The notes beneath the pieces are model-generated. The model searched no databases. It worked only from the letters and a program-made list of their open reading frames with translations, and had not been told where the DNA came from. A program made the translations under genes and the position numbers. Positions 54,514 to 63,208 of a stretch of DNA of 64,000 nucleotides are shown piece by piece (position 1 is the first letter of the stretch; each line of letters opens with the position of its first letter). Location: contig JAHDXL010000005.1 of assembly GCA_023382935.1 (NCBI GenBank), forward strand, positions 204,649 to 268,648, read 5' to 3'. The stretch is from Phycisphaerales bacterium. GTDB lineage: Bacteria; Planctomycetota; Phycisphaerae; Phycisphaerales; UBA1924.

Positions 54514-55464
54514 ATGTCACTCACCAAGGGCATTGTTCGGTTCGGAATCATCGGCGCCCTCGCGCTGGGGACAGGTGTCGTGGTTGCCGAGTGGGCCAGT
54601 CCCGGTTCGGTTCACGCCATCGCCGGACAGGCCAGGGGTGCGATCAACCGCACCATCGATCGCAATATCGATGACCCCGTGGCCCTGCGGGCCCAGATCC
54701 GCGACCTCGAAGCCCAGTACCCCGGCAAGATCGCCGACGTTCGCTCCGACCTGGTCGATGTCCAGCAGCAAATCGCCCAACTCCAGCATGAGAAGGCTGT
54801 CAGCGAGAAGGTCGTCGCGCTCACGCAGGCCGACCTGTCGGTCCTCAGCGGCGGGATCGAAGAGGCTCGTGCCGTCCAGTCGGCCAACCAGGGGATGATC
54901 GTGAAGATCTCATTCCAGAGCCGTTCGCTCGGGCTGAACGACGCCTTTGCCAGGCGCGACCAGATCGACCAAACCCGCTCCTTCCATGCCTCGCGGGTAG
55001 CCGAACTGGAGAAGGACCTCGGATACCTGTCGCAGCAGGAAGAGCAACTGGCGACGCTGCTGACCCGGCTTGAGACCGAGCGGGCCGAGTTTCAGGCCCA
55101 ACTTTTCCAACTCGACGCGCAGGTGGACGCCATCGACCGCAATGAGCGCCTCATCTCCATGATGAAGGATCGTCAGGCGACCATCGAGCAGCACACACGC
55201 TACCAGGCCCACAGCCTGGACCAACTGCATCGTCGGCTGGCCAGCATCCGCGCCAAGCAGCAGGCACAGTTGGAGTCGATCACCACAACCGCACAGGCCC
55301 GCGACTACGAGGCTGAGGCTCAGTTCCTGATCGACCGCAACGGAACCAAGGCTGCGCCCACCACAGCGGTCAGCCCGACGCGTGAACTTCAGGTCGAGCC
55401 GCAGGTCATCGAGATCAAGCCCTCCACCGATGGGTCGGCCGGACCGATGGCGTCCCGCAACTGA
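54514..55464 (+). CDS. Membrane-anchored coiled-coil protein
   Basis: A 316-residue protein with one N-terminal hydrophobic segment (GIIGALALGTGVVVAEWASP) and a long helical coiled coil (about 50-270) rich in Gln, Glu, Ala and Leu, such as LVDVQQQIAQLQHEKAVSEK and LATLLTRLETERAEFQAQLF. The C-terminal 40 residues are Pro/Thr-rich and disordered. The ATG at 54514 has AGGAGG six bases upstream. It is divergent from an ECF-like sigma factor gene, so it is a likely target of that factor. The pattern is PspA-like in general look, but I cannot assign the family. Confidence 0.75.
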   Translation: MSLTKGIVRFGIIGALALGTGVVVAEWASPGSVHAIAGQARGAINRTIDRNIDDPVALRAQIRDLEAQYPGKIADVRSDLVDVQQQIAQLQHEKAVSEKVVALTQADLSVLSGGIEEARAVQSANQGMIVKISFQSRSLGLNDAFARRDQIDQTRSFHASRVAELEKDLGYLSQQEEQLATLLTRLETERAEFQAQLFQLDAQVDAIDRNERLISMMKDRQATIEQHTRYQAHSLDQLHRRLASIRAKQQAQLESITTTAQARDYEAEAQFLIDRNGTKAAPTTAVSPTRELQVEPQVIEIKPSTDGSAGPMASRN

Positions 55465-55737
55465 CCCCGCACGTATCCCCCTTCGGCAGCGCGGCCGTCT
55501 GGGCTGGGGCGTTCATCGCCTCCTCCCGGGCGGCCTCGCTCACTTTCTCCCTCACCGATTCCACTCCCCAAGGCGTGTTTCCACCTTCCGCCCTGTCTAG
55601 GCTCTGTGGGCGAAGGCACGGGCCCATGTTCAGAACCCGGTCGGGGTGGTGGCGAAAGTTCCGTTCACCCGATAACTTGATGGCGTAGACATCGACCCCG
55701 GGGGCCACGGACCGGCTCCAACAGGAAAGCAGAAGGC

Positions 55738-56787
55738 GTGTTCCTAGATCGCTTCATCGGACTCCTCAGCGTCGACATGGGCATCGACCTGGGCACCTGC
55801 AATACCCTTGTCGCCGTTCGCGGGCAGGGCATCGTGCTCAATGAGCCCTCCGTCGTCGCTGTGCGCAAGGGCACCAACCAAGTTCTCAAGAACGGGCAGG
55901 CCGTGGGCTGGGTCGCCAAGGAAATGCTCGGCAAGACCCCTGGCTCCATCAGCGCCATTCGTCCGCTCAAGGACGGCGTGATCTCCGACTTCGAGATCAC
56001 CGAGGCGATGCTTTCCTACTTCATCCGCAAGGTTTCCGGACGCAGCCTTCTCTTCCATCCGCGCGTGGTTATTTCCATTCCCTCCGGCATCACCGCGGTG
56101 GAGAAGCGTGCCGTGTTCGATTCGGCCGAACGCGCCGGCGCTCGCCGCACCTATCTGCTTGAAGAGCCGATCGCCGCCGCCATTGGAGCCGGCCTGCCTT
56201 TCGGCGAGCCCACCGCCAGCATGATCGTGGACATCGGGGGCGGGACCACCGAGGTGGCCATCATGTCCCTGGGCGACATCGCCACCTGTGAGTCGGTTCG
56301 CGTCGCCGGCGACGACATGGACGAAGCCATCATCGCCCACATGCGTCGCACCTACAACCTCATGATCGGCGAGCAGACGGCCGAGCGCATCAAAATCGAC
56401 ATCGGCTCGGCCGCCCCGGTCGGCGAGGAGACCTCGCTCGAGGTCCGCGGTCGCGACATGATCTCGGGCCTGCCGCGAAAGACCGTCATCACCAGCGAGG
56501 AGATCCGCGAAGCCCTTCAGGAACCCCTCAACTCCATCATCGAGGCCGTCACCCGTACGCTCGAGCGCGTCGAGCCCGAACTGGCCGCCGACCTGGTCGA
56601 GAACGGCATCATGATGGCCGGCGGCGGGTCGCTTTTGCGCGGGCTGCCCATCGTCATCCAGAAGGCCACCGGGCTCGACGTTCGCCTGGCCGAAGATCCG
56701 CTCACCTGCGTGGCCCGCGGAACTGCCATCTACCTCGAGAACATCGAGGAATGGCGCGATACGCTCGAAAGCGACATGGACCTTTAG
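55738..56787 (+). CDS. mreB: Rod-shape protein MreB
   Basis: A 349-residue actin homologue that forms filaments under the membrane and guides wall synthesis. Nucleotide motifs are MGIDLGTCNTLVAVRG (phosphate 1), IVDIGGGTTEVAIMSLGDI (phosphate 2) and MMAGGGSLLRGLP (adenosine). The N-terminus MFLDRFIGLL is an amphipathic membrane anchor, as in Gram-negative MreB. The start is GTG at 55738 with AGGAAAG and AAGG upstream. It opens an operon with mreC and mreD, 47 bases and then a 4-base overlap apart. The 270 bases upstream hold no gene and probably the operon promoter. Confidence 0.96.
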   Translation: MFLDRFIGLLSVDMGIDLGTCNTLVAVRGQGIVLNEPSVVAVRKGTNQVLKNGQAVGWVAKEMLGKTPGSISAIRPLKDGVISDFEITEAMLSYFIRKVSGRSLLFHPRVVISIPSGITAVEKRAVFDSAERAGARRTYLLEEPIAAAIGAGLPFGEPTASMIVDIGGGTTEVAIMSLGDIATCESVRVAGDDMDEAIIAHMRRTYNLMIGEQTAERIKIDIGSAAPVGEETSLEVRGRDMISGLPRKTVITSEEIREALQEPLNSIIEAVTRTLERVEPELAADLVENGIMMAGGGSLLRGLPIVIQKATGLDVRLAEDPLTCVARGTAIYLENIEEWRDTLESDMDL

Positions 56788-56834
56788 CACACCGCCCCGC
56801 CCGATCGGACCGGGACGCCGGGCTACACGCGAGG

Positions 56835-57731
56835 ATGCCGAACGCCAGAGCACAATCCCACACCGGCCCGCGGGGCAAGACACTCCCGCTGACCGTCTTC
56901 GCGCTTGGCGTGCTCGCCCTTATTCCCCTGCCATACTTGCGGTGGCTCAACCCGCTCAGCGGGCTTGCCATGCGCGTCATTGCGCCCATCAGCCACCCCA
57001 TCTCCGAGGCCTCACGCTGGGTCGTTCCCGGACGGGTCGACGACCTGGCCGATGAGCCAGAGCAGGTGCTGGCCGAGGAACTCGAGCGCACCCGCCAGGC
57101 CTATCTGCGTGAAAAGGTCGAGAACGATCGCCTCCGCGCCGTCATCGAAGACCTGCAGCGAGGCTACTCTCTCGGGGCCCGGTCCGACATACGCCCACTG
57201 ACGGCCTCGGTCGTCGGCAATCCCAGCGATCTCAGTTCGGGCACCCTCCTCATTCGGGCCGGCAGCGGAGCCGGAGTGAACGCCCACACCGTTGCCACCT
57301 TTCAGGGCACGCAACTGGTCGGGCGAGTCGTCCGCGTTCTCGGCGCTGTCTCCGAGGTGCGCCCCATCACGGCCCGCCGCGCCGGCCGCCTTGACGGGGC
57401 CGTCATGCTCACCCCCGATGGCTCCCAGATGCTCGCCTGTTCGCTCACGCCGACAGATGGCGAGTTGCTCGCAGGGCCGGTCACCGAGCCTGACGTACCC
57501 GACGCCGCTTATCCGCTCGCTGTCGGGCAGGACGTCCGACTTCGCACCACCGACGGCTCCTGGCCTGACAGCGCCCAGATGCTACTGATCGGGCGCATCG
57601 TCGAGATCCAGCCCGCTCCCGGTCAGTCTCTGCGCAGGTGGATCGTGGTCAAGCCCCTGGCCGATTTGCGCGCGATCAGCCAGGTGGTCCTTCGCATCCC
57701 GCTCGGTGACGCGCCGGAGGACCGACCTTGA
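56835..57731 (+). CDS. mreC: Rod-shape protein MreC
   Basis: A 298-residue bitopic protein with an N-terminal helix (LPLTVFALGVLALIPLPYL), a coiled coil (QVLAEELERTRQAYLREKVE, residues about 74-115) and the periplasmic double beta-barrel domain (VVGNPSDLSSGTLLIRAGSG, VNAHTVATFQGTQLVGRVVR). MreC links MreB to the wall enzymes RodA and PBP2. The ATG at 56835 lacks a good ribosome-binding site at normal spacing; the real start may lie slightly upstream in the same frame. The stop overlaps the mreD TTG start. Confidence 0.9.
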   Translation: MPNARAQSHTGPRGKTLPLTVFALGVLALIPLPYLRWLNPLSGLAMRVIAPISHPISEASRWVVPGRVDDLADEPEQVLAEELERTRQAYLREKVENDRLRAVIEDLQRGYSLGARSDIRPLTASVVGNPSDLSSGTLLIRAGSGAGVNAHTVATFQGTQLVGRVVRVLGAVSEVRPITARRAGRLDGAVMLTPDGSQMLACSLTPTDGELLAGPVTEPDVPDAAYPLAVGQDVRLRTTDGSWPDSAQMLLIGRIVEIQPAPGQSLRRWIVVKPLADLRAISQVVLRIPLGDAPEDRP

Positions 57732-58288
57732 ACTGGTTCTCCTTTGCCATCGCGGCCTGGATCGGCTTCGGCCTCGAAATCGGCGTGCGCGACATGTTCA
57801 GCCTGCGCCCCTGGTCGCCTGCGCCCAGTTTCATCGTGGCCCTGCTCGTGTTCATCGCCATGCACGCTTCGCAACGGGCCGTGCTCTGGGCCGCCGTCAT
57901 CCTCGGCGTCGTCGTCGACTTGACCGGCTCCTTCACGCTTCAGACCGGCGGCACGGCGGTCCTGCTCGGGCCCAACGCCATCGGCTTCCTCCTCGGAGCC
58001 CAGATTGTCCTGGCCCTTCGCGGCATGATCGTCAGCCGGAATCCACTCAGCATGGGTGTGCTTGCCATCGCCGTCTCGGCCGTCTCGCAGATCGTCGTCG
58101 TCGCATTCCTCACCCTCCACAAGATCTACTCCGACCCCGTCGCCTGGAATGCCAGCGAACGCCTGCTCGAATCGCTTCTCTCGGCCATTTACACCGGCGC
58201 GGCCGCCACTGTCCTCTCCTTTCTCTTTATCCCCATCACACCTCTCTTCGGCTTCGCCCACGCCTCACGCAGGTTCGGACACCCATGA
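57728..58288 (+). CDS. mreD: Rod-shape protein MreD
   Basis: A 186-residue membrane protein with five or six hydrophobic segments. The sequence is poorly conserved, as in all MreD proteins, so the call rests on topology, length and position right after mreC. The TTG start at 57728 overlaps the mreC stop (TTGA), and the stop overlaps the next ATG (ATGA). It completes the elongasome module mreBCD; rodA and PBP2 genes, which often follow, are absent here. Confidence 0.82.
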   Translation: MNWFSFAIAAWIGFGLEIGVRDMFSLRPWSPAPSFIVALLVFIAMHASQRAVLWAAVILGVVVDLTGSFTLQTGGTAVLLGPNAIGFLLGAQIVLALRGMIVSRNPLSMGVLAIAVSAVSQIVVVAFLTLHKIYSDPVAWNASERLLESLLSAIYTGAAATVLSFLFIPITPLFGFAHASRRFGHP

Positions 58289-59523
58289 CGGCCCCCTCCC
58301 TCCCAACGGATCGCGTGCCGTGCGTCTTTTTTGACGACGCCCGCGGGCTCATCGCGCCGCTGGCCGACCTGCGCGCCAGTTTCGACATCCGCACCGCGGC
58401 CCTGACCACCTTCGAGCGCCTCACACGCACGCTTGGCCTCGAACCAATCGCGCTCTTTGTGCCCTCTTCCATCGCCGCGCTGGTCGCAGAAGTGCACTCC
58501 GGACTGCCGGTCAACGCCCTCCCTTCGCCCAGCAACGACGTTCCGATGCTCCTCATCAACGGGCGATGCGTTCTTCCGCTTGACGTGCTTGCGGATCTGC
58601 AGCCGGGTCAGGCGGCCGTGGAAGAACGCTCCGGCGACCTCATCGCCGCACGTCTGACACATGCCGGCGCCGCTCGCCTGCTGGCTGGTGAGCAGTCCGG
58701 CCTGGACCTCATCAGCGTGCATGACCCCGTGCTGCTGCGCCGACCCTGGGAGGTCATCACCTTCCGCGACCGGGCTCTGCGCACAGACCTGAACCTGCTG
58801 CTCGAGGGGCAGGGGGCCGACCTCAGCACGCTGGCCATCGTCGCTGGCGATCACCCCCTCCGCGTGCACCCTTCCGCGCGCGTGTTCCCTGGCGCCATGT
58901 TCGACCTCTCCAAAGGCCCCATCGTCATCGACCGCGACGCTGAACTCCGCCCCGGCGCCATCATCATCGGTCCGGCGTACGTCGGTCCTTCCAGCGTTGT
59001 CACCGAGCACGGCGTCATCCGCTCCCACACCGCCATCGGACCGGTCTGCAAGGTCGGAGGAGAAGTCTCGGGCGCCATCTTCCAGGGCTGGTCCAACAAG
59101 GCCCATGAAGGTTTCCTCGGCGACTCGTGGGTCGGCTCATGGGTCAACCTGGGCGCGGGCACCATCACCAGCAATCTGCTCAACACGTACACAGAGATTT
59201 CCGCCGTCGCCGATGCGGGTCTTTCCCGCGAGCGCACCGGGCTTCAGTTCCTCGGCTCGGTCCTGGCCGATCACGTCAAGACCGCCATCTCGACACGCCT
59301 CATGGGCGGCTCGGTTGTCCACACCGGCGCCATGTGGGCTGCTACGCACGCGCTCTCTGACTGCGTCGGGCGATTCGCCTGGGTCACCGACGCAGGCCTC
59401 CGACTGTTCCGCCTGCCGCGCTTCCTCGAAACCATGCACGCCATGATGGACCGACGCCACATGAGACCTTCGGCCGTCTACCTCGCACGCATCGAGTGTT
59501 TGCACCGCGACGCGGCTGTCTGA
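58285..59523 (+). CDS. GlmU-like sugar nucleotidyltransferase/acyltransferase
   Basis: A 412-residue protein that resembles the alternative bacterial GlmU family. The N-terminal half looks like a degenerate nucleotidyltransferase with the family segment LLRRPWEVITFRDRALRTD. From about 195 a left-handed beta-helix follows, with hexapeptide-type repeats (DRDAELRPGAIIIGPAYVGP, IGPVCKVGGEVSGAIFQGWS). The characteristic HEGFLGDSWVGSWVNLGAGT appears in the acyltransferase part. It would supply UDP-N-acetylglucosamine or a related sugar. ATG at 58285 overlaps the mreD stop, so this enzyme is produced with the shape proteins, an uncommon arrangement. The exact substrate is not certain. Confidence 0.82.
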   Translation: MTAPSLPTDRVPCVFFDDARGLIAPLADLRASFDIRTAALTTFERLTRTLGLEPIALFVPSSIAALVAEVHSGLPVNALPSPSNDVPMLLINGRCVLPLDVLADLQPGQAAVEERSGDLIAARLTHAGAARLLAGEQSGLDLISVHDPVLLRRPWEVITFRDRALRTDLNLLLEGQGADLSTLAIVAGDHPLRVHPSARVFPGAMFDLSKGPIVIDRDAELRPGAIIIGPAYVGPSSVVTEHGVIRSHTAIGPVCKVGGEVSGAIFQGWSNKAHEGFLGDSWVGSWVNLGAGTITSNLLNTYTEISAVADAGLSRERTGLQFLGSVLADHVKTAISTRLMGGSVVHTGAMWAATHALSDCVGRFAWVTDAGLRLFRLPRFLETMHAMMDRRHMRPSAVYLARIECLHRDAAV

Positions 59524-59540
59524 CTCGCACGCGATCCGCA

Positions 59541-60833
59541 CTATTCCGGTGTCGACCGCCCGCGTGCCCATCGGCCGGCCCGGCACGCGATGGGAATGGT
59601 CGCCACCGCCAGCAAGGCCATCGCCGCTCCGAACCAGAACGGCGCCGCGTGTGAGACGTGGTCCCACAGCACACCCGCCACCACGCTGGCCACCAGCATC
59701 GCTAGGCCGAGGCTCATCGACAGCACGCCGATCGCCGTGCCTCGCATTCCGGCCGGGGCGACGTTGGAAACCAGGGCCTTGCCCACACCTTCCGTCATCG
59801 CCGCGTACAAACCGTAGAGTGCCAGCAGGCCCCACATACCCGCTCCCTCGACCAGCGCGAAACCCGCGTACGCCCCCGCGTAAATCAACCAGCCGCCCGC
59901 GATGGTGCGCCACTTGCCGATCCGATCGGCCATCACGCCCACCGGATACGACGCCACGGTGTACGCCAGGTTGAACAGCGCATACGCCAGCACCACCGAC
60001 AAGGGCGAAAACCCCACATCCGACGCCCGTAGCAGGATGAACGCATCGCTGCTGTTTGCCACGGCAAAGAGCAGCAGAGGCGCCACCGTCCACCAGTATT
60101 CCCGCCCGAGGGCACCGACGGCACGCATCCTCTCTGTACTGGCCCCCGACTCGCCGTCGCCAGCCTGCTTCCCCTTTCTTTCGGGTGCAGACTCGACTTC
60201 GGGATCCTGCGCCGGAGCCTCCTTCACCCAGAACGTGCAGACGGCCGACGCCACTCCCACGCCCGCAGCCACGAACAGGATGGCTCGAACTGCAAAACCG
60301 GATACCTCGCCCTCGCTGGCCCCCAGCCACCACAGAATGCCCGCAGAAAGGAGGACTCCGACAAACGCTCCCCCGGTGTCCATGGCCCGATGAAACCCGA
60401 AGGCCCGCCCACGAACTTCCGGTCTGGTCGCGTCTGCGATGAGCGCGTCGCGAGGTGATCCACGCAGACCCTTTCCCACGCGGTCGATCGCACGCCCGAC
60501 CAGCACCATCGGCCAGGCCGTCGCGCTGGCGATGATCGCCTTTCCCAAGACCGGGAGCCCGTACCCCCACCGCACGAAGGGCACTCGCCTCGGACCACCC
60601 TTGCCGGACCGATCGCTCCGCCACCCGGCCCACCCGGTCAGCATCGCCACGAGCACCGCGCCGAGTCCCTCGATCGCCCCGAGTTCCCCGCCGCTGGCTC
60701 CCAGCACGACTGTCACGAAGAGCGGTATCAGCGGATACGCCATTTCCGACGAAACATCCGCGAAGAACGACACCCAGCCGAGCACAATCACCTGACGGGG
60801 AAGCCGCCCTGATGTCGCCGCGATCGCTGCCAT
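59541..60833 (-). CDS. MFS transporter
   Basis: A 430-residue transporter with about twelve membrane helices in two halves and a basic/acidic central loop (ESAPERKGKQAGDGESGAST). MFS signs are the loop-2/3 motif GWRSDRSGKGGPRR, LVGRAIDRVGKGLRGSPRDA and GVMADRIGKWRTIAGG. The RVGKGLRGSPRDALIAD segment is typical of a planctomycete/cyanobacterial group of unknown substrate. ATG at 60833 is chosen because GGAGAAG lies upstream; ATG at 60857 has no such site. It converges on the GlmU-like gene, with 17 bases between stops. Confidence 0.88.
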   Translation of the reverse strand: MAAIAATSGRLPRQVIVLGWVSFFADVSSEMAYPLIPLFVTVVLGASGGELGAIEGLGAVLVAMLTGWAGWRSDRSGKGGPRRVPFVRWGYGLPVLGKAIIASATAWPMVLVGRAIDRVGKGLRGSPRDALIADATRPEVRGRAFGFHRAMDTGGAFVGVLLSAGILWWLGASEGEVSGFAVRAILFVAAGVGVASAVCTFWVKEAPAQDPEVESAPERKGKQAGDGESGASTERMRAVGALGREYWWTVAPLLLFAVANSSDAFILLRASDVGFSPLSVVLAYALFNLAYTVASYPVGVMADRIGKWRTIAGGWLIYAGAYAGFALVEGAGMWGLLALYGLYAAMTEGVGKALVSNVAPAGMRGTAIGVLSMSLGLAMLVASVVAGVLWDHVSHAAPFWFGAAMALLAVATIPIACRAGRWARGRSTPE

Positions 60834-61027
60834 GCTCGACTTCTCCGTTTCAACCATTTGGGGGCTACTGAGCCCGAACGTGAGCGTACACCGCACCGCC
60901 GCCGGCGCGCGCACATTTCTTTCCGGACCACTGGTCTCTGAACTGCGGCGCTTGGCTTGCCCTTCTGTTTGCTGTACCCTGCTTGGTAGACGCTCGTGCG
61001 TCACCTCGAAGGGAAGGAATCTGACTC

Positions 61028-63175
61028 ATGTTCAACCTGACCCGTCTGGCCGGTGTCTGTGTCATCGCACTTCTTTCGCTCCAGAGTCTCGCTGCCGACC
61101 CGGCGCAATTGCTCGATCACGCCGCCCTGCGCCGACTGGCGGTCGGTGAACGCACACTGCTTGACCGATTCCCCCTTGGGCGCGGCGGGCAGGTCGCCCT
61201 CGACCTCGAACGCTTCTCCATCCTCGCTCCCGGAGCCCAGGTCGTAGAAGGCACCATGCTCGGCGACCGCCCCCTGCCTCCCAGCGACCTGGTGCTGCTC
61301 AAGGGCACGGTCGTCGGAGACGACGCGGACTCAAACGTCTTCATGGCTGTCGGACGTTGGGGCGTCAATGGCTTCATCTCTCGCGCCAACTCCCTGCACT
61401 GGATTACCACCGGTCCCTATGCCGGCATCCTCGCTCCGCAGCCTCGCGTCCGCGTCACCGACACCCTCGACCTGACCGAGCCCATGCCTCCCTTCTGCGG
61501 CTGGTCGCCCGACAACCCCGAACTCAATCCCCCGCGCCCTGCACGCCAACCCACCCCGCGCCCGTCCGATCGGACCACCGGCTGCGAATCGGCCGTTATC
61601 GCCATCGACACGGACTACGAGTTCACCGCCAACGTCTTCGGCGGCAACACCGTTGCCGCGGCCGACTACGCGCTCACGCTTCTCGGCGCCGTCTCCACCA
61701 TCTACGAGCGTGATGTCAACGTCTCCATGACCGTCGGGTATCTCCGCGTCTGGGGCACCGACGTTGATCCGTATGGCGATGAAGCGGAAATGGGCGCGTT
61801 CCTCAACAAACTCCGTTCACACTGGCGCAACAACATGCAGGGTATCTCCCGCGTCGTGACCCACGGGCTCTCCGGACGCGGGCTCGGCGGCGGCGTCGCC
61901 TGGGTCGGCGTGCTTTGCTCCAGCGACTATGGCTACGCCGTCTCCACCGGCATCGCCGGCTCGTTCCCGCTTCCGCCCACTGACCATCACTGGGGCAACT
62001 GGGATCCTTTCGTCGTCGCCCACGAACTCGGGCACAACTTCGGCACCGGGCATACCCACGACTCCTACGACCCCGTCATCGACGGCTGCGGGCTGGGCGA
62101 CTGCTCGGCGGCCTGGGGCGGCACCATCATGAGTTACTGCCACGGTTGCCCGGGTGGTATGGCCAACATCGTTCTCTCCTTCCCCCCGCGCGTGCAGGAG
62201 GTCATCGAAGCCACCGTCGCCAACGCGGGCTGCTTCACGTTCCTCGAGTCCGGCTTCGCGGCGATCGACGACCGCGGGGAGACCGTCATCAACTCACCCA
62301 TTCTCATCAACGTACTTCGCAACGACATCGACGCCAGTTGCGGCGTGCCCACGCTCGCCTCAGTCCAGTCGCCCACCAGCGCCGGCGGCACCGCCATCAT
62401 CACCGGTGCGGCACCGTCGCAGGCTGTCGTCTACACGCCGCCGCCCAACTTCAACGGCACCGACACCTTCACCTACGCCAACCACCTCGGCCAGATCGCC
62501 ACTGTCCGGGTCGGTGTGCATGTGCTCCGCGCTCCGGCCCAGCCGGTGAACGCCCAGCCCGGAGTCCGCGTCGACTACTACCAGGTTCCATCCATCGTGG
62601 CCTTGCCCGACTTCAATCTTCTCACTCCCTATCTGGCCGACGTGGTGCCGCAGATCAACTATCCGAGCACCACCACGCTTTTTGCCACCAGCGGGCGTGC
62701 CAACCTACTCGCCGCGGTCTACCGAGGATACATCAGCGTTTCCTTTCCGGGTCTGTATACCTTCGAAACCGAGTCAGACGAAGGCAGCCGCCTGTTCGTC
62801 GGCAATCAACTCGTGGTCAACAACGACGGTTTGCACGCGATGCGATCGGCTTCCGGTGTCGTCGGGCTCCAGCCGGGCCTGCACGAAGTCCGCGTCGAAT
62901 ACTTCGAGGCCAACGGCCCGGCCGGGCTTATTCTCCGCCACGCCATGTACCCCAACTCCACCAGCGTCACCGCTGCCGGCGTGCTGTTCCATGAGGCCGG
63001 ATCGGTCTGCGTTGCCGACTTCAACCGCAATGGAGCCGTTGACTTCTTCGACCTCCAGAGTTTCCTGACGGCCTTTGCAAACCACGACTTGTCTGCAGAC
63101 CTGATGCCCGACGGCGTGCTGAACTTCTACGACGTTCAACTGTTCCTCAACGCCTTCGCCGCCGGCTGCCCGTGA
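61028..63175 (+). CDS. Secreted zinc metallopeptidase with PA14 and dockerin-like anchor
   Basis: A 715-residue exported protein with a signal peptide ending SLQSLAA. The metzincin site HELGHNFGTGH lies at 332-342 with Met-turn TIMSYC about 40 residues on, as in M12B (adamalysin-type) peptidases. Then come a cadherin-like beta domain (about 430-500, YTPPPNFNGTDTFTYA), a PA14 carbohydrate-binding domain (about 515-650, GLYTFETESDEGSRLFVGNQ) and a C-terminal GC-type dockerin-like repeat pair (DFNRNGAVDFFDLQSFLTAF and DGVLNFYDVQLFLNAF) ending in Gly-Cys-Pro. It should be attached to or released from the cell surface. AAGGAA precedes the ATG. Confidence 0.92.
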   Translation: MFNLTRLAGVCVIALLSLQSLAADPAQLLDHAALRRLAVGERTLLDRFPLGRGGQVALDLERFSILAPGAQVVEGTMLGDRPLPPSDLVLLKGTVVGDDADSNVFMAVGRWGVNGFISRANSLHWITTGPYAGILAPQPRVRVTDTLDLTEPMPPFCGWSPDNPELNPPRPARQPTPRPSDRTTGCESAVIAIDTDYEFTANVFGGNTVAAADYALTLLGAVSTIYERDVNVSMTVGYLRVWGTDVDPYGDEAEMGAFLNKLRSHWRNNMQGISRVVTHGLSGRGLGGGVAWVGVLCSSDYGYAVSTGIAGSFPLPPTDHHWGNWDPFVVAHELGHNFGTGHTHDSYDPVIDGCGLGDCSAAWGGTIMSYCHGCPGGMANIVLSFPPRVQEVIEATVANAGCFTFLESGFAAIDDRGETVINSPILINVLRNDIDASCGVPTLASVQSPTSAGGTAIITGAAPSQAVVYTPPPNFNGTDTFTYANHLGQIATVRVGVHVLRAPAQPVNAQPGVRVDYYQVPSIVALPDFNLLTPYLADVVPQINYPSTTTLFATSGRANLLAAVYRGYISVSFPGLYTFETESDEGSRLFVGNQLVVNNDGLHAMRSASGVVGLQPGLHEVRVEYFEANGPAGLILRHAMYPNSTSVTAAGVLFHEAGSVCVADFNRNGAVDFFDLQSFLTAFANHDLSADLMPDGVLNFYDVQLFLNAFAAGCP

Positions 63176-63208
63176 TCGTCCACGCCACTGGCTCCTACCA
63201 TCGTCTGC

